Shown here piece by piece: positions 7,768 to 15,673 of a stretch of 64,000 nucleotides of DNA. The notes beneath the pieces were generated by a model that had not been told where the DNA came from, did not search any database, and was given only the letters and a program-made list of their open reading frames with translations. The DNA is from Microglena sp. YARC (taxonomy: Eukaryota; Chlorophyta; Chlorophyceae; Chlamydomonadales; Chlamydomonadaceae), in assembly GCA_022414725.1 (NCBI GenBank), contig JAJSRW010002151.1, positions 54,600-118,599 on the forward strand. Direction: 5' to 3'. The translations under genes and the position numbers were made by a program. Position 1 is the first letter of the stretch; each line of letters starts with the position of its first letter.

Positions 7768-8204
7768 TAGTTGATGGCCACATTAAGACCGTGCGTTCTG
7801 AAAAAGTAATGACCCAACAGACACACGTGCTCGCAACGCTCTTTCGGGCAGAGCTCCACTTGCATGGCCCACCCGTTGATCTTGACGTCGAACATCTCGT
7901 CCCTCTTGAGGATGTCGTAGCTTGGCTCATACCCCAAAGTCTCTAGCACCTCCTTGGTAAGGTATGTCAGCGATGACCCGGTGTCATACATCATCACAAT
8001 CTGAACCAGCGGAGGAGGGTGCTCGGCTGTCCCTGCCTTCAGCAACATGAACTCCTCAACAAGCACAGGAAGAACGATGCGGTCCAGGAGGTTTAATAAT
8101 ACTACAAAACTAAACAGCAATCTGGTCCAGAACGACGAACATCTTCCTAATCTTCGTCGGCACATACTGAGCGTCGATGGTAGGAGATGCTGCGAGTAGC
8201 GCAT
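7768..8204 (-). pseudogene. Retropepsin-like aspartic protease, interrupted by the mariner-Fanzor element
   Basis: The frame contains MMYDTGSSLTYLTKEVLETLGY, the active-site loop of a single-domain aspartic protease, and near the end LLGHYFFRTHGLNVAINY, the second psi-loop/strand motif (usually ILG..F). The element begins at the TA within the last codon. The frame runs into the element to 7689, but that tail is transposon sequence. Cellular and viral proteins of this type act as dimers; viral capsid maturation or DDI1-like roles are possible but unproven. The real start is unclear; the frame overlaps the upstream gene by about 95 bases. Confidence 0.65.
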
Positions 8205-8718
8205 TCGCGTCTGGCTCCCCTACCATACTTATTATGTTCTCTATCACGTCAGGTGGAATTGATGACAATAGGGTTGGGTCCAACTGTCTGGCAAGACATG
8301 TGCTTTCGTTTGGGCAGAAGCGGATCACGGAATCGCCCACAACAGCGTCGGATGCAATGAGGCGGGTTAGTCTCCTTTCTAATACATTCCACTCCACATA
8401 AATCTCAACAATGCATGCCCCCCGTCTAGGTCCATCCTTATTTTTCTCCAATGCTCGCATGTGCTCCAACAGTGTCAGTCTCCTCATAAGCGCACAGACG
8501 AGTCCTTTGAGATTGCATTTGCGGATATGAATATTCTCATGCCACACTTCTTGCGGGTCTAAGGGTATGCTATCGTCCTTGACGTACGCCTCGAACGCAT
8601 TGCGTTGCAGAAACAAAACCTGCAAACGGTCAGGAAATCCAAACAATTGACGCACATCGGCATACCTTGCACATTGCACTCCAATGTTCAACGATTTAAA
8701 ACCCACATTGAAAGGCAT
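8110..8718 (-). CDS. Hypothetical protein with a C-terminal F-box-like motif
   Basis: A 202-residue ORF starting at ATG 8718, just downstream of a TATATAAT element. Residues 155-185 (LLSSIPPDVIENIISMVGE and a following alanine-rich helix) resemble an F-box, though at the C-terminus rather than the usual N-terminus, so the match is weak. The rest contains basic and helical stretches (LVCALMRRLTLLEHMRALE) with no recognised domain. It heads a minus-strand cluster whose members overlap. Confidence 0.6.
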   Translation of the reverse strand: MPFNVGFKSLNIGVQCARYADVRQLFGFPDRLQVLFLQRNAFEAYVKDDSIPLDPQEVWHENIHIRKCNLKGLVCALMRRLTLLEHMRALEKNKDGPRRGACIVEIYVEWNVLERRLTRLIASDAVVGDSVIRFCPNESTCLARQLDPTLLSSIPPDVIENIISMVGEPDANALLAASPTIDAQYVPTKIRKMFVVLDQIAV

Positions 8719-8724
8719 ACTTGA

Positions 8725-8733
8725 TTATATATG
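8725..8733 (-). promoter_or_regulatory. TATA-like element before the 8718 gene
   Basis: ATATATAAT lies about 10 bases upstream of the ATG. Similar TATATAA blocks stand 10-60 bases before the genes at 9441, 16291 and 27232, so this may be a shared viral promoter feature. Confidence 0.35.
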
Positions 8734-8739
8734 CACAGC

Positions 8740-8989
8740 TTTTTACTCCTTATGTTGAGCAGTCAGTACCAACATCCAGGAGTCATTCCTCGAATCCGCG
8801 ATTCATCTTTTTCATGAACTGCCGTCTCAAGCAGGCGGCTTGGCTTGTGCCCCTGCTTCTGCATGTGATACACCGGGATGCACTACAGTGTAAAACTTAC
8901 GCAAATTCGTGTTTCGTACAGGAGCTTTTTGCGGAGCGCTTCTTGTTCTCTGCCAGTGGCGCATCCTGGGCATCCCACCTGCAGGCATG
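8740..8989. other. Intergenic, degenerate hairpin repeat
   Basis: About 250 bp carrying a degraded copy of the CAAGCAG hairpin repeat near 8830 and a segment (CAGGAGTCATTCC...GATTCATCTTT) shared with 21.99-22.02 kb. A plus-strand ORF here runs on into the MITE and is not believed. Confidence 0.4.
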
Positions 8990-9158
8990 TAATGGGCGTT
9001 CCTGCCTCCCGGCCGATTTTTTAAAATTTCTAATCAGGATTTAGAGCCTCTTGAACGACTCGCTAGCTTGAGACATTAAGCACCAAGGAATCACAATTCC
9101 GATCCATACCATGTTTCGCAACCAGTCAAAATCGGCCGGGAGGCAGGAACGCCCATTA
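8990..9158. mobile_element. MITE family 3, copy 1, complete
   Basis: The element proper, 8992-9156, starts ATGGGCGTTCCTGCCTCCCG and ends with its inverse, flanked by TA on both sides. It lies in the opposite orientation to most other copies. It has no coding capacity. The TA duplications point to mobilisation by an IS630/mariner-type transposase. Confidence 0.9.
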
Positions 9159-9177
9159 TGTGTCGAAAAGTGCCCGG

Positions 9178-9441
9178 TTAAAATCTCGAATTTAGCGCAA
9201 CCGCCGCACAGGTCAATGTCCTAACACCGCACCTGTGCTCCAGCGCCCGCACTGCGTCGCGCACGTGGTTGATCTGTTGTTGCATGTGCATGTTGGATGT
9301 GATGAGCTCAGTGCGCGCATCATTAATGTCGTTCAAATGTTGCTGCATGCGTTGCATGATGCGGAGCTCGCATGCAACGAACTGCTCTTGGGTGACGTAG
9401 AAGGGTAGTTGGTTTTGCAGGAGGGGCGGCTCCATGTTCAT
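9178..9441 (-). CDS. Small coiled-coil protein
   Basis: An 87-residue ORF with a helical core (residues 15-70) rich in Gln, Met and charged residues (LRIMQRMQQHLNDINDA, MHMQQQINHVRDAVRAL) in heptad-like spacing. A TATATATAA block lies about 32 bases before the ATG. It resembles in style the small coiled-coil ORFs at 11495, 12964, 18978 and 21030, all of which sit among repeats. The MITE inserted just beyond its stop. Function unknown. Confidence 0.5.
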   Translation of the reverse strand: MNMEPPLLQNQLPFYVTQEQFVACELRIMQRMQQHLNDINDARTELITSNMHMQQQINHVRDAVRALEHRCGVRTLTCAAVALNSRF

Positions 9442-9472
9442 GTCCCTAAAGGCGCAGCAGACAAGAAAACGC

Positions 9473-9482
9473 TATATATAAA
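9473..9482 (-). promoter_or_regulatory. TATA-like element before the 9441 gene
   Basis: TATATATAA about 32 bases upstream of the ATG, in the position expected for a core promoter in a compact viral genome. Confidence 0.35.
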
Positions 9483-9703
9483 CTTACAGAGACAAAGTGC
9501 TGACGATTAAATGCAATCTCATGCATCTCACCTCAATGCATATCATCTCAATGTCAAAGCAATCCAAATAATCCATGCACGCCGGTGGCTCCTTGTCCAG
9601 ACTCATCACGCACACGTACGGAACTGATGCGGCAGCGGCGGCTTATCGCCCAGCCCCATCACGCACGGCAGAGGCAGCGTCTCGTCCATCCTTATCACAC
9701 ATC

Positions 9704-10546
9704 ATGCCACGCGGCGGCTTGAGAATGCCACACTGGAAATCGATCGTCATTGATTGCAGCATAACAACAACACGGCGTACTCTTATCACAGACACTTCTT
9801 ATTACTACGTAGACGGGTTGGGACCCGTGCTTATGCACACATTGCAAGAGTGTGGTACGCTGCCAAGGGACTTAAAGGGGTACAGATGTGGCGGAGCCAT
9901 GAAGGACCATGATGTTTTTGTCAACAAGTTTTTGGGTTCTGGTATGGAGATCAGTGTTCTCGAAGGCACCGTGGTCCGGAGGACCGTCATGGACCAATTG
10001 GCTTGGTTGTTGGAGCCCTCCGTGGACGTTGCTCTTTTGTTATTCTGTGGGCATGGCATGAATGAGGGGTCGCCACGTCATGGTACATTGGTATGTTCTT
10101 ACAAACAGCTGGTGTCAGCTGAGGCCATCGACGCGGTGGTGGCAGAGCAACGTTTTTGCGGCACACTCATCCGCGTGCTCAACATGTGCGAAGCAGATGC
10201 CATTGCCCCCGGCACTGGTCTGCCGTTCCAGCAAGGAAGATCTCTGCGTGACGCAGCAAGAGCAGATCATGATGCACAGTTCCATCTCGTTCCACACAAG
10301 GACGTGATGTTGTTGGCAACTGGGACTTTTGAAGAAACGGCAGGTGGCAAGGCAGGCACACCCTTCATCGCTGCCCTGGGCAGAATGTTTGACGCAGAGT
10401 CGATCTTAACCTACGAGCGCCTTGATGAGCTCTTGCAGAGGCACTGGCCTGGTGGCAGTGGGAGGACACTGCTGTATCCTGCAAGGTTGCAAGGGATCTT
10501 CGGATGGCCGGCTAATGGTTCACAGGTGAGTGGCGATTCTGCATGA
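9704..10546 (+). CDS. Caspase-like cysteine protease (peptidase C14 fold)
   Basis: The 280-residue protein from the Met at 9704 has a caspase-type dyad: His117 in LLLFCGHGMNEG and Cys162 in RVLNMCEADA, each after a hydrophobic beta strand as in metacaspases and paracaspases. The order strand-His, about 45 residues, strand-Cys is correct. The region 166-200 after the Cys would hold the activation loop. The frame is open upstream to 9575 but those 43 residues resemble the local GC-rich repeat, so I prefer the later start. It could act on host cell death, or process viral proteins. Function is inferred from the fold only. Confidence 0.7.
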   Translation: MPRGGLRMPHWKSIVIDCSITTTRRTLITDTSYYYVDGLGPVLMHTLQECGTLPRDLKGYRCGGAMKDHDVFVNKFLGSGMEISVLEGTVVRRTVMDQLAWLLEPSVDVALLLFCGHGMNEGSPRHGTLVCSYKQLVSAEAIDAVVAEQRFCGTLIRVLNMCEADAIAPGTGLPFQQGRSLRDAARADHDAQFHLVPHKDVMLLATGTFEETAGGKAGTPFIAALGRMFDAESILTYERLDELLQRHWPGGSGRTLLYPARLQGIFGWPANGSQVSGDSA

Positions 10547-10927
10547 CAATATGTGGGTATTTACATGGGAATCGTTTTCAATATAGGGACCCAGTCCCAG
10601 ACAAGGCCACCGCATCTTACGCAACCGCATTCACTTTGGTACTGGGGTCATCCAAAGAAACCGCACGATCACAAGCAGACTCTATTTGTTTCTGAAGGGG
10701 GAGCGCGGACAGATTGGATTCATTTTGATGACTCGCGTACACCATTCATTGTAACGCTTGGGCTTATCACTGTAACACTTAATGGTCTGTGAAGCAAAGT
10801 GACCCTCATTGTCCAGCAAGCAGACTACACTTAACTTATATCAAACGGCGGAACGACGTCGGGGGATCGGATCGATCACTCAAAGATGACGGAAACACAC
10901 GGTAAAGTAGAGTCTTTTCAGAGGTGT
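10547..10927. other. Intergenic, dispersed repeats
   Basis: Contains a segment AATATAGGGACCCAGTCCCA shared with 18.93 kb, CTTACGCAACCGCATTCACT shared with 722 and (inverted) 14.87 kb, and a TTTCTGAAGGGGGAGCGCGG block shared with 40.45 kb. No gene is supported. A 7-bp hairpin GTGTTCA/TGAACAC ends it. Confidence 0.5.
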
Positions 10928-10957
10928 TCATGTGAACACGTTTAAAATAGGGATTGA

Positions 10958-11443
10958 TTGATTCGCATTCGGAAGATAATTTTTTACCTCAAGAAAGAGT
11001 TTAGGGACCAGACAACAAATTTCTTGGCCGCTCGCTACGATGTGTTGTTGGTACCTCAATTGGAGACGGCGAAGATGACAATCAGTGCTGAACGGGAGCT
11101 GACAACCAAGGTTGCCCGTCAGATGCTGACTTTGAGCCACTCTGTGCTGTTCAATCGGCTGAAGGAGAAGTGTGAAGAGTACGGGACAGTGTTCTTGCAT
11201 GTGCTTGAGCATTACACAAGTCAGACATGCCCTATGTGCGGTTTCTTGAACAAGTGTGGAGAGACATACAGACATTGTGGGAGCAGCTGGCATCTTCCTG
11301 AAGGCTGTTCTAACAGAAAATCCCTGTTCGTAAAGGACAGCATCCCCGGGGGAGTTGACCCCCATGATACCCCTATGGAGAATGCGTTGTCTTTCTTACT
11401 ACATGTCCCCCGGGCCCCCGGATGTGTAGTAAGAAATTCATAG
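10958..11443 (+). pseudogene. TnpB/Fanzor-like nuclease fragment with RuvC-II and zinc-finger start
   Basis: The frame contains HVLEHYTSQTCPMCG, the RuvC-II glutamate followed directly by the first CxxC of the TnpB-type zinc finger, then GETYRHCG with further cysteines. Upstream, LARYDVLLVPQLETAK and LSHSVLFNRLKEKCEEYG match the usual helix before RuvC-II. The RuvC-I aspartate side and the RuvC-III DRDxNA motif are both absent, so this is an internal fragment. The arrangement (zinc finger right after the Glu) is closer to TnpB/Fanzor2 than to the Fanzor1 at 4.4 kb. Confidence 0.65.
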
Positions 11444-11494
11444 GTTTGAGGATATACGGGTAGCTTAAAATAATTTTGAGCATGTAGGGAAGGG

Positions 11495-11821
11495 ATGAGT
11501 GACTTTGATAATCGTTTGCGGCAGCTTGAGGCGGACCGCAAAGTGTTGTTCGAGGAACAGGCAAACCAGCGTCAGGAGCAATGTGCCCAACGCCTCGAGA
11601 TCCAAGCCTTACGGGATGCCACGTCCACCCAGATCCAGCGCCTGGACAAGGAGATCCAAGCAGTGCGGGATGCCACGTCCACCCAGATCGAGCGTGAGTT
11701 GGAAAGGGCATGGGCCGCGGCGTCCCATGAACTGCAAGGGATGTTGGCCGATGCTCAGTTGACCCAAGTTAAAGTGGCAATATTCGGCATGCACAAACTC
11801 ACACCCCATCTTGCTTGTTGA
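11495..11821 (+). CDS. Small coiled-coil protein with an internal duplication
   Basis: A 108-residue, strongly helical protein. A unit of about 18 residues, EIQALRDATSTQIQR, is repeated once with few changes (residues 33-68), as also seen in the DNA. Charged heptads begin at residue 4. It ends in a short hydrophobic tail after a possible stop-gain. No family is recognised. It may be a structural or scaffold coiled coil. Confidence 0.5.
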   Translation: MSDFDNRLRQLEADRKVLFEEQANQRQEQCAQRLEIQALRDATSTQIQRLDKEIQAVRDATSTQIERELERAWAAASHELQGMLADAQLTQVKVAIFGMHKLTPHLAC

Positions 11822-11919
11822 AAATCCTTGCTTGCAGGCATCAAGACTGTGTTTGAGGCCAAACGCTTGCTCGTGCGCACAATCAACCACGTGTGCAATC
11901 CAGGCGGCAGTCTCCCCAC

Positions 11920-12035
11920 CAGTCTTTATTACATGACGGCGGAACCTGTGTCGAGTCGAGTCACATCACATCACATGGCGACCGACCTCTCGCATTACAT
12001 GACGGCGGAACCTGTGTCGAGTCGAGGCAAAGATA
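11920..12035. repeat. GC-rich repeat related to that at 515-690
   Basis: Two copies of ACATGACGGCGGAACCTGTG with GTCGAGTC and CACATCACATGGCGACC spacers. It separates two gene fragments and has no coding potential. Confidence 0.6.
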
Positions 12036-12047
12036 ACCACACTACGT

Positions 12048-12377
12048 TTACAGTGAGAAAGCCGTGATACCGTTGCTAGCAGAGAAGGCCTGCTGCTTCT
12101 GGTTGTGGAGCCACAGGATGTCGACGCCACCGACAGCCAGCACGTAGCTTTCAATCCACACGATGAGGAACTCATTGTTGTAGACTGGGACGTTCACATC
12201 CTCTCCGGTGCGCAATGAGACGTTGACAGGCATCGGCAGCGGGTTGCCGTTCTCATTTGTGGTATAGATCTTCGCAACGTTGTTGTCGATCGCCTCCACT
12301 CGGACCTAGAGCTGATTGGTGATGTTGAAGCCGTTGACGGTGGCATTCTTGTACAAGAAGCACCCCTTGGCTGTCAT
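12048..12377 (-). pseudogene. Hypothetical protein of 109 codons with an in-frame TAG
   Basis: The frame opens at ATG 12377 (MTAKGCFLYKNATVNGF) and is interrupted by TAG at 12308-12306, after which 83 codons continue to 12048. The copy at 24.8 kb has CAG (Gln) at the same place and 80 of 83 identical residues after it, so the TAG is a single C-to-T change. The protein looks like a small beta-sandwich (VNVSLRTGEDVNVPVYNNEF) with a C-terminal amphipathic end. I do not recognise it. It could be a structural or host-interaction protein. Confidence 0.6.
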
Positions 12378-12494
12378 TTCTGCACAGCATAACGTAGTCA
12401 TGTCAGTGTTGTGCATTAGTACTAGAAAAGTTTACAGCCAACAGTAACTAACACACACTACTGCACTTTTTTCCGTCGCTTTTATCTTGTGAAT
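12378..12494. other. Short intergenic segment
   Basis: AT-balanced sequence upstream of the previous gene's ATG, followed by the start of the tandem repeat. It probably holds the minus-strand promoter. Confidence 0.3.
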
Positions 12495-12672
12495 ACAGAT
12501 GGACGAGACAATGAGGATGCGCAAGCCGCTGTTTGCATGTGGAGTCAGATAGACGACAATGAGGATGCGCTTGCCGCCGCGGTGTCTTGTGGAGACAGAT
12601 GGACGAGACAATGATGATGCGCAAGCCGCCGTTTGCATGTGGAGTCAGATGGACGACAATGAGGATGAAGAT
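12495..12672. repeat. Tandem repeat, about 52-bp unit
   Basis: Units built on GATGGACGAGACAATGAGGA and GCGCAAGCCGCCGTTTGCATG alternate about three and a half times. An inverted single copy lies at 36.14-36.21 kb. The ORFs that cross it on both strands are artefacts. Confidence 0.65.
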
Positions 12673-12690
12673 CCACCGTCTCACATTAAC

Positions 12691-12795
12691 ACAAGCGGCG
12701 GAGCCCCTTTCACCTCCCCACAGCGGAGAGACTGGGGGCGACCGGAGGGGAGCCCCCACAAAGGGTCCGCGAGGAACCGAGCGGGTGGGCGACCA
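12691..12795. repeat. GC-rich dispersed repeat with a GGGGGC/GCCCCC hairpin
   Basis: Consists of GGCGGAGCCCCTTTCACC, then GGGGGCGACCGGAGGGGAGC followed by CCCC, then GAGGAACCGAGCGGGTGGG. Also at 18.39-18.58, 25.39-25.53 and 26.55-26.59 kb. It overlaps and appears to truncate the coiled-coil ORF that follows. Confidence 0.75.
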
Positions 12796-12964
12796 GTTGT
12801 TGGAGCTTAGCCACCTTGTGGTTAGCAGTGTTCAGTTGCCGGCGCAAGCGAGCAATGAGCTCATCCTTTTCCAGTACGGAGGTCTTTAACTCTGCGTTCT
12901 CCTCCAGGACGTCCCAATAACAGTTTTGCAGCTTAGCGACTTGCTCGCGAGTCGGGGGATCCAT
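12710..12964 (-). CDS. Leucine-zipper-like small protein, C-terminus replaced by repeat
   Basis: The first 58 residues (QVAKLQNCYWDVLEENAEL, DELIARLRRQLNTANHKVAKL) form a regular coiled coil. The last 25 residues are translated from the GC-rich repeat and are unlikely to be original. So the gene was probably longer and lost its end to the repeat. It belongs in style to the small coiled-coil group of this zone. Confidence 0.45.
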   Translation of the reverse strand: MDPPTREQVAKLQNCYWDVLEENAELKTSVLEKDELIARLRRQLNTANHKVAKLQQLVAHPLGSSRTLCGGSPPVAPSLSAVGR

Positions 12965-13344
12965 TGCTCTGCAATATCACAGCAATAAATTCATGATGAT
13001 TCAAACGTATGGCGCACAATCAGGGGCATTTCAAAACGGGACGTGCATGCAGCCATGGGAGTCATGGTAGCCACAATGGGCTCTCTCATCAATCAAAAGC
13101 AGTCAGGATTATTCACACCACAGTTCACATCAAGCTTGGAAGAAGCGAGATCGTCAGCGGTAGATACCCGAATGTGATCTCAGCCATCCTGTGGGTGCTG
13201 CAGCAGGAGGAGGAGGAGGAGCGGAAGCAGCAGCAGCCGCCGGGGCAGTAGATGTGTTGGCACAACAGCTGAAGTAGCAGGAGAACGAGCAACAATCATG
13301 ACCAACAAACCACCTCGTGCGTTCACTTGATTTAATTTTCCGTT
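12965..13344. other. Intergenic, no clear gene
   Basis: An 80-residue ORF (13009-13251) ends in a Glu/Gln run from a GAGGAG/CAGCAG microsatellite and is not convincing. The promoter of the ankyrin gene should lie at 13290-13344. Confidence 0.35.
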
Positions 13345-14262
13345 ATGTTTGTAATGGGTTTGGATGACGCATGGAACGTGATTATAGACAATGGCCTCGG
13401 TCCCTTGACCGCGTTGGAGTTGTACACCTTGTCGTTGACCTCAAACGAGATGAGAGAATACTACATGCGCAACGTGTTCACGTCCTGTGTGTTTGACGTG
13501 GTTGAGATTACTCGTCGGAGCGCTTACAGTGTGCTGCAAACGTTGAAACATCACCAAGTGCACATCCCGAGCCACCTGCACAGCCACACCACCACCACGC
13601 CCGATTGGGCAGCTCAGAACGGCCACGTCGAACTGCTCCAGTGGTTGTTGAGCCACACGTCCGAGAAGTGCAAGCCGTTCGCCATGGACCTTGCCGCTCT
13701 CAACGGACACCTACCCATACTGACCTGGATTCACACAAACAAGGCCGGGGGGTGCACCGACTTGGCAGCAGATTGGGCGGCATGCAGAGGGCACGACGGA
13801 GTGCTCAAGTGGCTCTACCACCACACCGCCGCTCGGTGCAGCGCGGTGGTGACCATGGTCGCTGCGGGCCGCGGCGACATCGCAATGCTAAAGTGGCTGT
13901 GCCGACAGGGGGTTACGTGTAGTATAGCTGCAGCCGACTGGGCATTTGCTTGCGGCCATCCCGAAACATTGGCTTGGTTGGAGGCACGAGGTTGCGGGCG
14001 GACCGTGCGATGTGATGACACTCAGACGCTGACCCATATGAGACGGCTCGCTGCCTTGTACCAACAAGATGGACGAGAAGCCTCCGCCCCTCCAAACGAT
14101 GTCAAGCATGTCATGTCAAGCAGACTGCTAGAGAGTTGGGACGCGCGGTGCGCGGAAACACGTGTCGTCTCAAGCAGACTTCTGCTTGACAACTATATCG
14201 GGAGTATGAAGGAGGAATCAGGTGTGGGTGTTCAGGAAGATCGTCTTATCGATGAAGATTGA
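13345..14262 (+). CDS. Ankyrin-repeat protein with a repeat-derived tail
   Basis: A 305-residue protein. Residues 85-225 hold five ankyrin-like units (WAAQNGHVELLQWLLSH, LAALNGHLPILTWIH, WAACRGHDGVLKWLYHH, VAAGRGDIAMLKWLCRQ, WAFACGHPETLAWLEARG), the Trp-rich type common in giant viruses. The N-terminus (residues 1-60) is helical and may be a poor F-box. From residue 250 the frame is translated from two dispersed repeats, the CAAGCAGA hairpin and a copy of the last 40 bases of the polymerase-helicase gene, so the natural C-terminus has been replaced. Confidence 0.8.
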   Translation: MFVMGLDDAWNVIIDNGLGPLTALELYTLSLTSNEMREYYMRNVFTSCVFDVVEITRRSAYSVLQTLKHHQVHIPSHLHSHTTTTPDWAAQNGHVELLQWLLSHTSEKCKPFAMDLAALNGHLPILTWIHTNKAGGCTDLAADWAACRGHDGVLKWLYHHTAARCSAVVTMVAAGRGDIAMLKWLCRQGVTCSIAAADWAFACGHPETLAWLEARGCGRTVRCDDTQTLTHMRRLAALYQQDGREASAPPNDVKHVMSSRLLESWDARCAETRVVSSRLLLDNYIGSMKEESGVGVQEDRLIDED

Positions 14263-14376
14263 CAATTGTGACAGATGTGACAAATGTGACAGGTTATAGA
14301 CATAACTATTATCTGATAGACCTCATTAACAAATATAGTATGCCATATGTCAATTTATAGTTTGGTAAAATAATAT
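14263..14376. mobile_element. Family 4 inverted-repeat element, one arm missing
   Basis: Matches the left arm and centre of the elements at 38.6-39.5 kb (ACAATTGTGACAGATGTGAC, TTATAGACATAACTATTATC and TATGCCATATGTCAATTTAT) but lacks the closing arm; the next gene begins right after. Confidence 0.6.
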
Positions 14377-14379
14377 AGA

Positions 14380-14763
14380 ATGACAGATTACGCTTCGGAC
14401 ATCACTGTGTCGGGTACGTCCGACTTGATTTGCACTGAGGTCCAAGATGTTCATCTTGATACAATTGAAAAGCAAAAAACATTGGAATTGGCCCGCCTCA
14501 TGAGAGGCCTCGTGCCTGAATGGGGTAGTGATTACATCAAACGATACATTCCTAACGAGCTCCAGTGCCAGTTGCACAACAAGAGAACATGGATGGATGA
14601 AGATGGATTCTGGTGAGGATTTGACAAAGTCTGTGCTAGGAAGTATAAGCAGACTAACGTCATTATTCTTGCTACGAAGTATCACAGACTTGGGACATAT
14701 AAACATAAAGTACTGGTCACTCTAAATAATTCGGTACAAGTGGTGTGGGAAGACGATTTATGG
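14380..14763 (+). pseudogene. Hypothetical protein with an in-frame TGA, paralogue of the 1181 gene
   Basis: The frame codes for 78 residues to TGA at 14614-14616, in MDEDGFW-stop-GFDKV, then continues without another stop for 48 more (KYKQTNVIILATKYHRLGTY...) to 14763. The continuation has hydrophobic strands and looks coding. The first 38 residues are shared with the ORF at 1181. A later segment at 14884-14948 in another frame matches that ORF's end, so the original gene was longer and has at least one stop and one frameshift. No family is recognised. Confidence 0.45.
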
Positions 14764-15019
14764 TGATTCTGATGCTCTTTGAATTATACGGGACATCGCA
14801 TGTTTTGCATGGCAGCCAATGGCCCCAAATAGCAATGGGGTACTCAAAGAACAGAAGTAGCAACCACAGTGAATGCGGTTGCGTAAGACTCAATGCGGCT
14901 TTAATCGACGACAAGTGTTTCGTGTGCGTTTCTAAAAAACGAGTCTAAACAACGCAACATACATACCTGATAAAAACCATTGAGCGATTGCGCGAAGAAA
15001 AAGAGTATTCATCGACGCG
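14764..15019 (+). pseudogene. Decayed remainder of the 14.38-kb gene and promoter of the next
   Basis: One frame (14745-14948) continues with FELYGTSHVLHGSQWPQ and ends with the block shared with 1321-1387, up to the stop at 14948. The last 35 bases before 15020 are shared with the region before the paralogue at 17266, so they probably hold a promoter. Confidence 0.4.
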
Positions 15020-15616
15020 ATGCCGACCGATATATATATCCCGCCTTGTCAGCCCATTTCAAAACCAGTCCGCAAACTAGGAAAGGCGCTGTCGCTGGAC
15101 ATGGACAGTCTCGGCACAACCAAGTTTCTTAATCGCCCCCACTGCCAGAATGTCAGCCGTCTCCATGCACTGCGGGCGTCATCGGCTGTTTCCGGTGATC
15201 CACGCATCTTGAAGTATGACGCATTGCTTCACCTTATTAAACAAAGACACCACACATCCCCACCGTCACGTTTGTTCCTCGTCGCTGTGGAGTACTTCTT
15301 CGCTGACGGCTGCTACAAGATCGCCAACGGAAGCGCCCTTGTATTCTCACATGCTATCAACACCTTTTTCGTTGTGGAGCCGAAAATCCTCAAACCCCCC
15401 CCTGCCCAGTATGGACATGCCAAGGTGTCGAAAGCCATACAGCAGGCCACTATGGGCGCGACTAGACTTTTGTCCTGGCTACCGCATCTCATAAACATGG
15501 ACCTGAAAGACGGAACCTCACTTGGATATGTAAAAAATTCTCGTATGATCGTGACAGCTGTGAATCGCGGTGGACGCGTCTTCTGTCAAGATATCCACAG
15601 CCAGGAAATTTACTAA
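15020..15616 (+). CDS. Hypothetical protein, 198 residues, intact member of a local pair
   Basis: An intact ORF with a second, broken copy at 17266-17841. The pair agree along their whole length, with mostly conservative changes, so this is a real gene. Features: a proline-rich start, a Ser/Arg-rich segment, then alternating strands and helices (LFLVAVEYFFADGCYK, ALVFSHAINTFFVVE, SRMIVTAVNRGGRVF). No known domain is recognised. The last strand-rich third could be a small beta domain. Upstream DNA is also shared between the copies. Confidence 0.7.
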   Translation: MPTDIYIPPCQPISKPVRKLGKALSLDMDSLGTTKFLNRPHCQNVSRLHALRASSAVSGDPRILKYDALLHLIKQRHHTSPPSRLFLVAVEYFFADGCYKIANGSALVFSHAINTFFVVEPKILKPPPAQYGHAKVSKAIQQATMGATRLLSWLPHLINMDLKDGTSLGYVKNSRMIVTAVNRGGRVFCQDIHSQEIY

Positions 15617-15673
15617 GAATTGGAGGAGGAAGGTACTCCGGTAGTATCCATGTCAGTTGTGTTGATGATTCAT

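Larger units (their letters stand above)
4306..7769 (-). mobile_element. Mariner-Fanzor1 composite transposon (family 1), complete
   Basis: The element is bounded by TA dinucleotides at 4306-4307 and 7768-7769. Its ends are inverted: the left arm CAGTCAACGGAATACTTAAATG and the right arm CAGTCGGCGGAACAGTAAAATG agree at about 18 of 22 positions. Inside, on one strand and in order, lie an IS630/mariner transposase (7722-6736), an overlapping Fanzor1 in three frames (6791-4424) and a structured noncoding right end (4423-4308). The flanks rejoin into one open frame, so this is an insertion rather than a chance pair of repeats. Known Fanzor1 genes in eukaryotes and giant viruses often ride on such elements. 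Confidence 0.8.

Noticed and set aside
10528..10546. Possible splice donor (ACAG-GTGAGT) at the end of the caspase-like gene, and a like one at 54027
   Set aside because: No matching acceptor with a pyrimidine tract was found nearby, and the frames end within a few codons or are explained by a frameshift.
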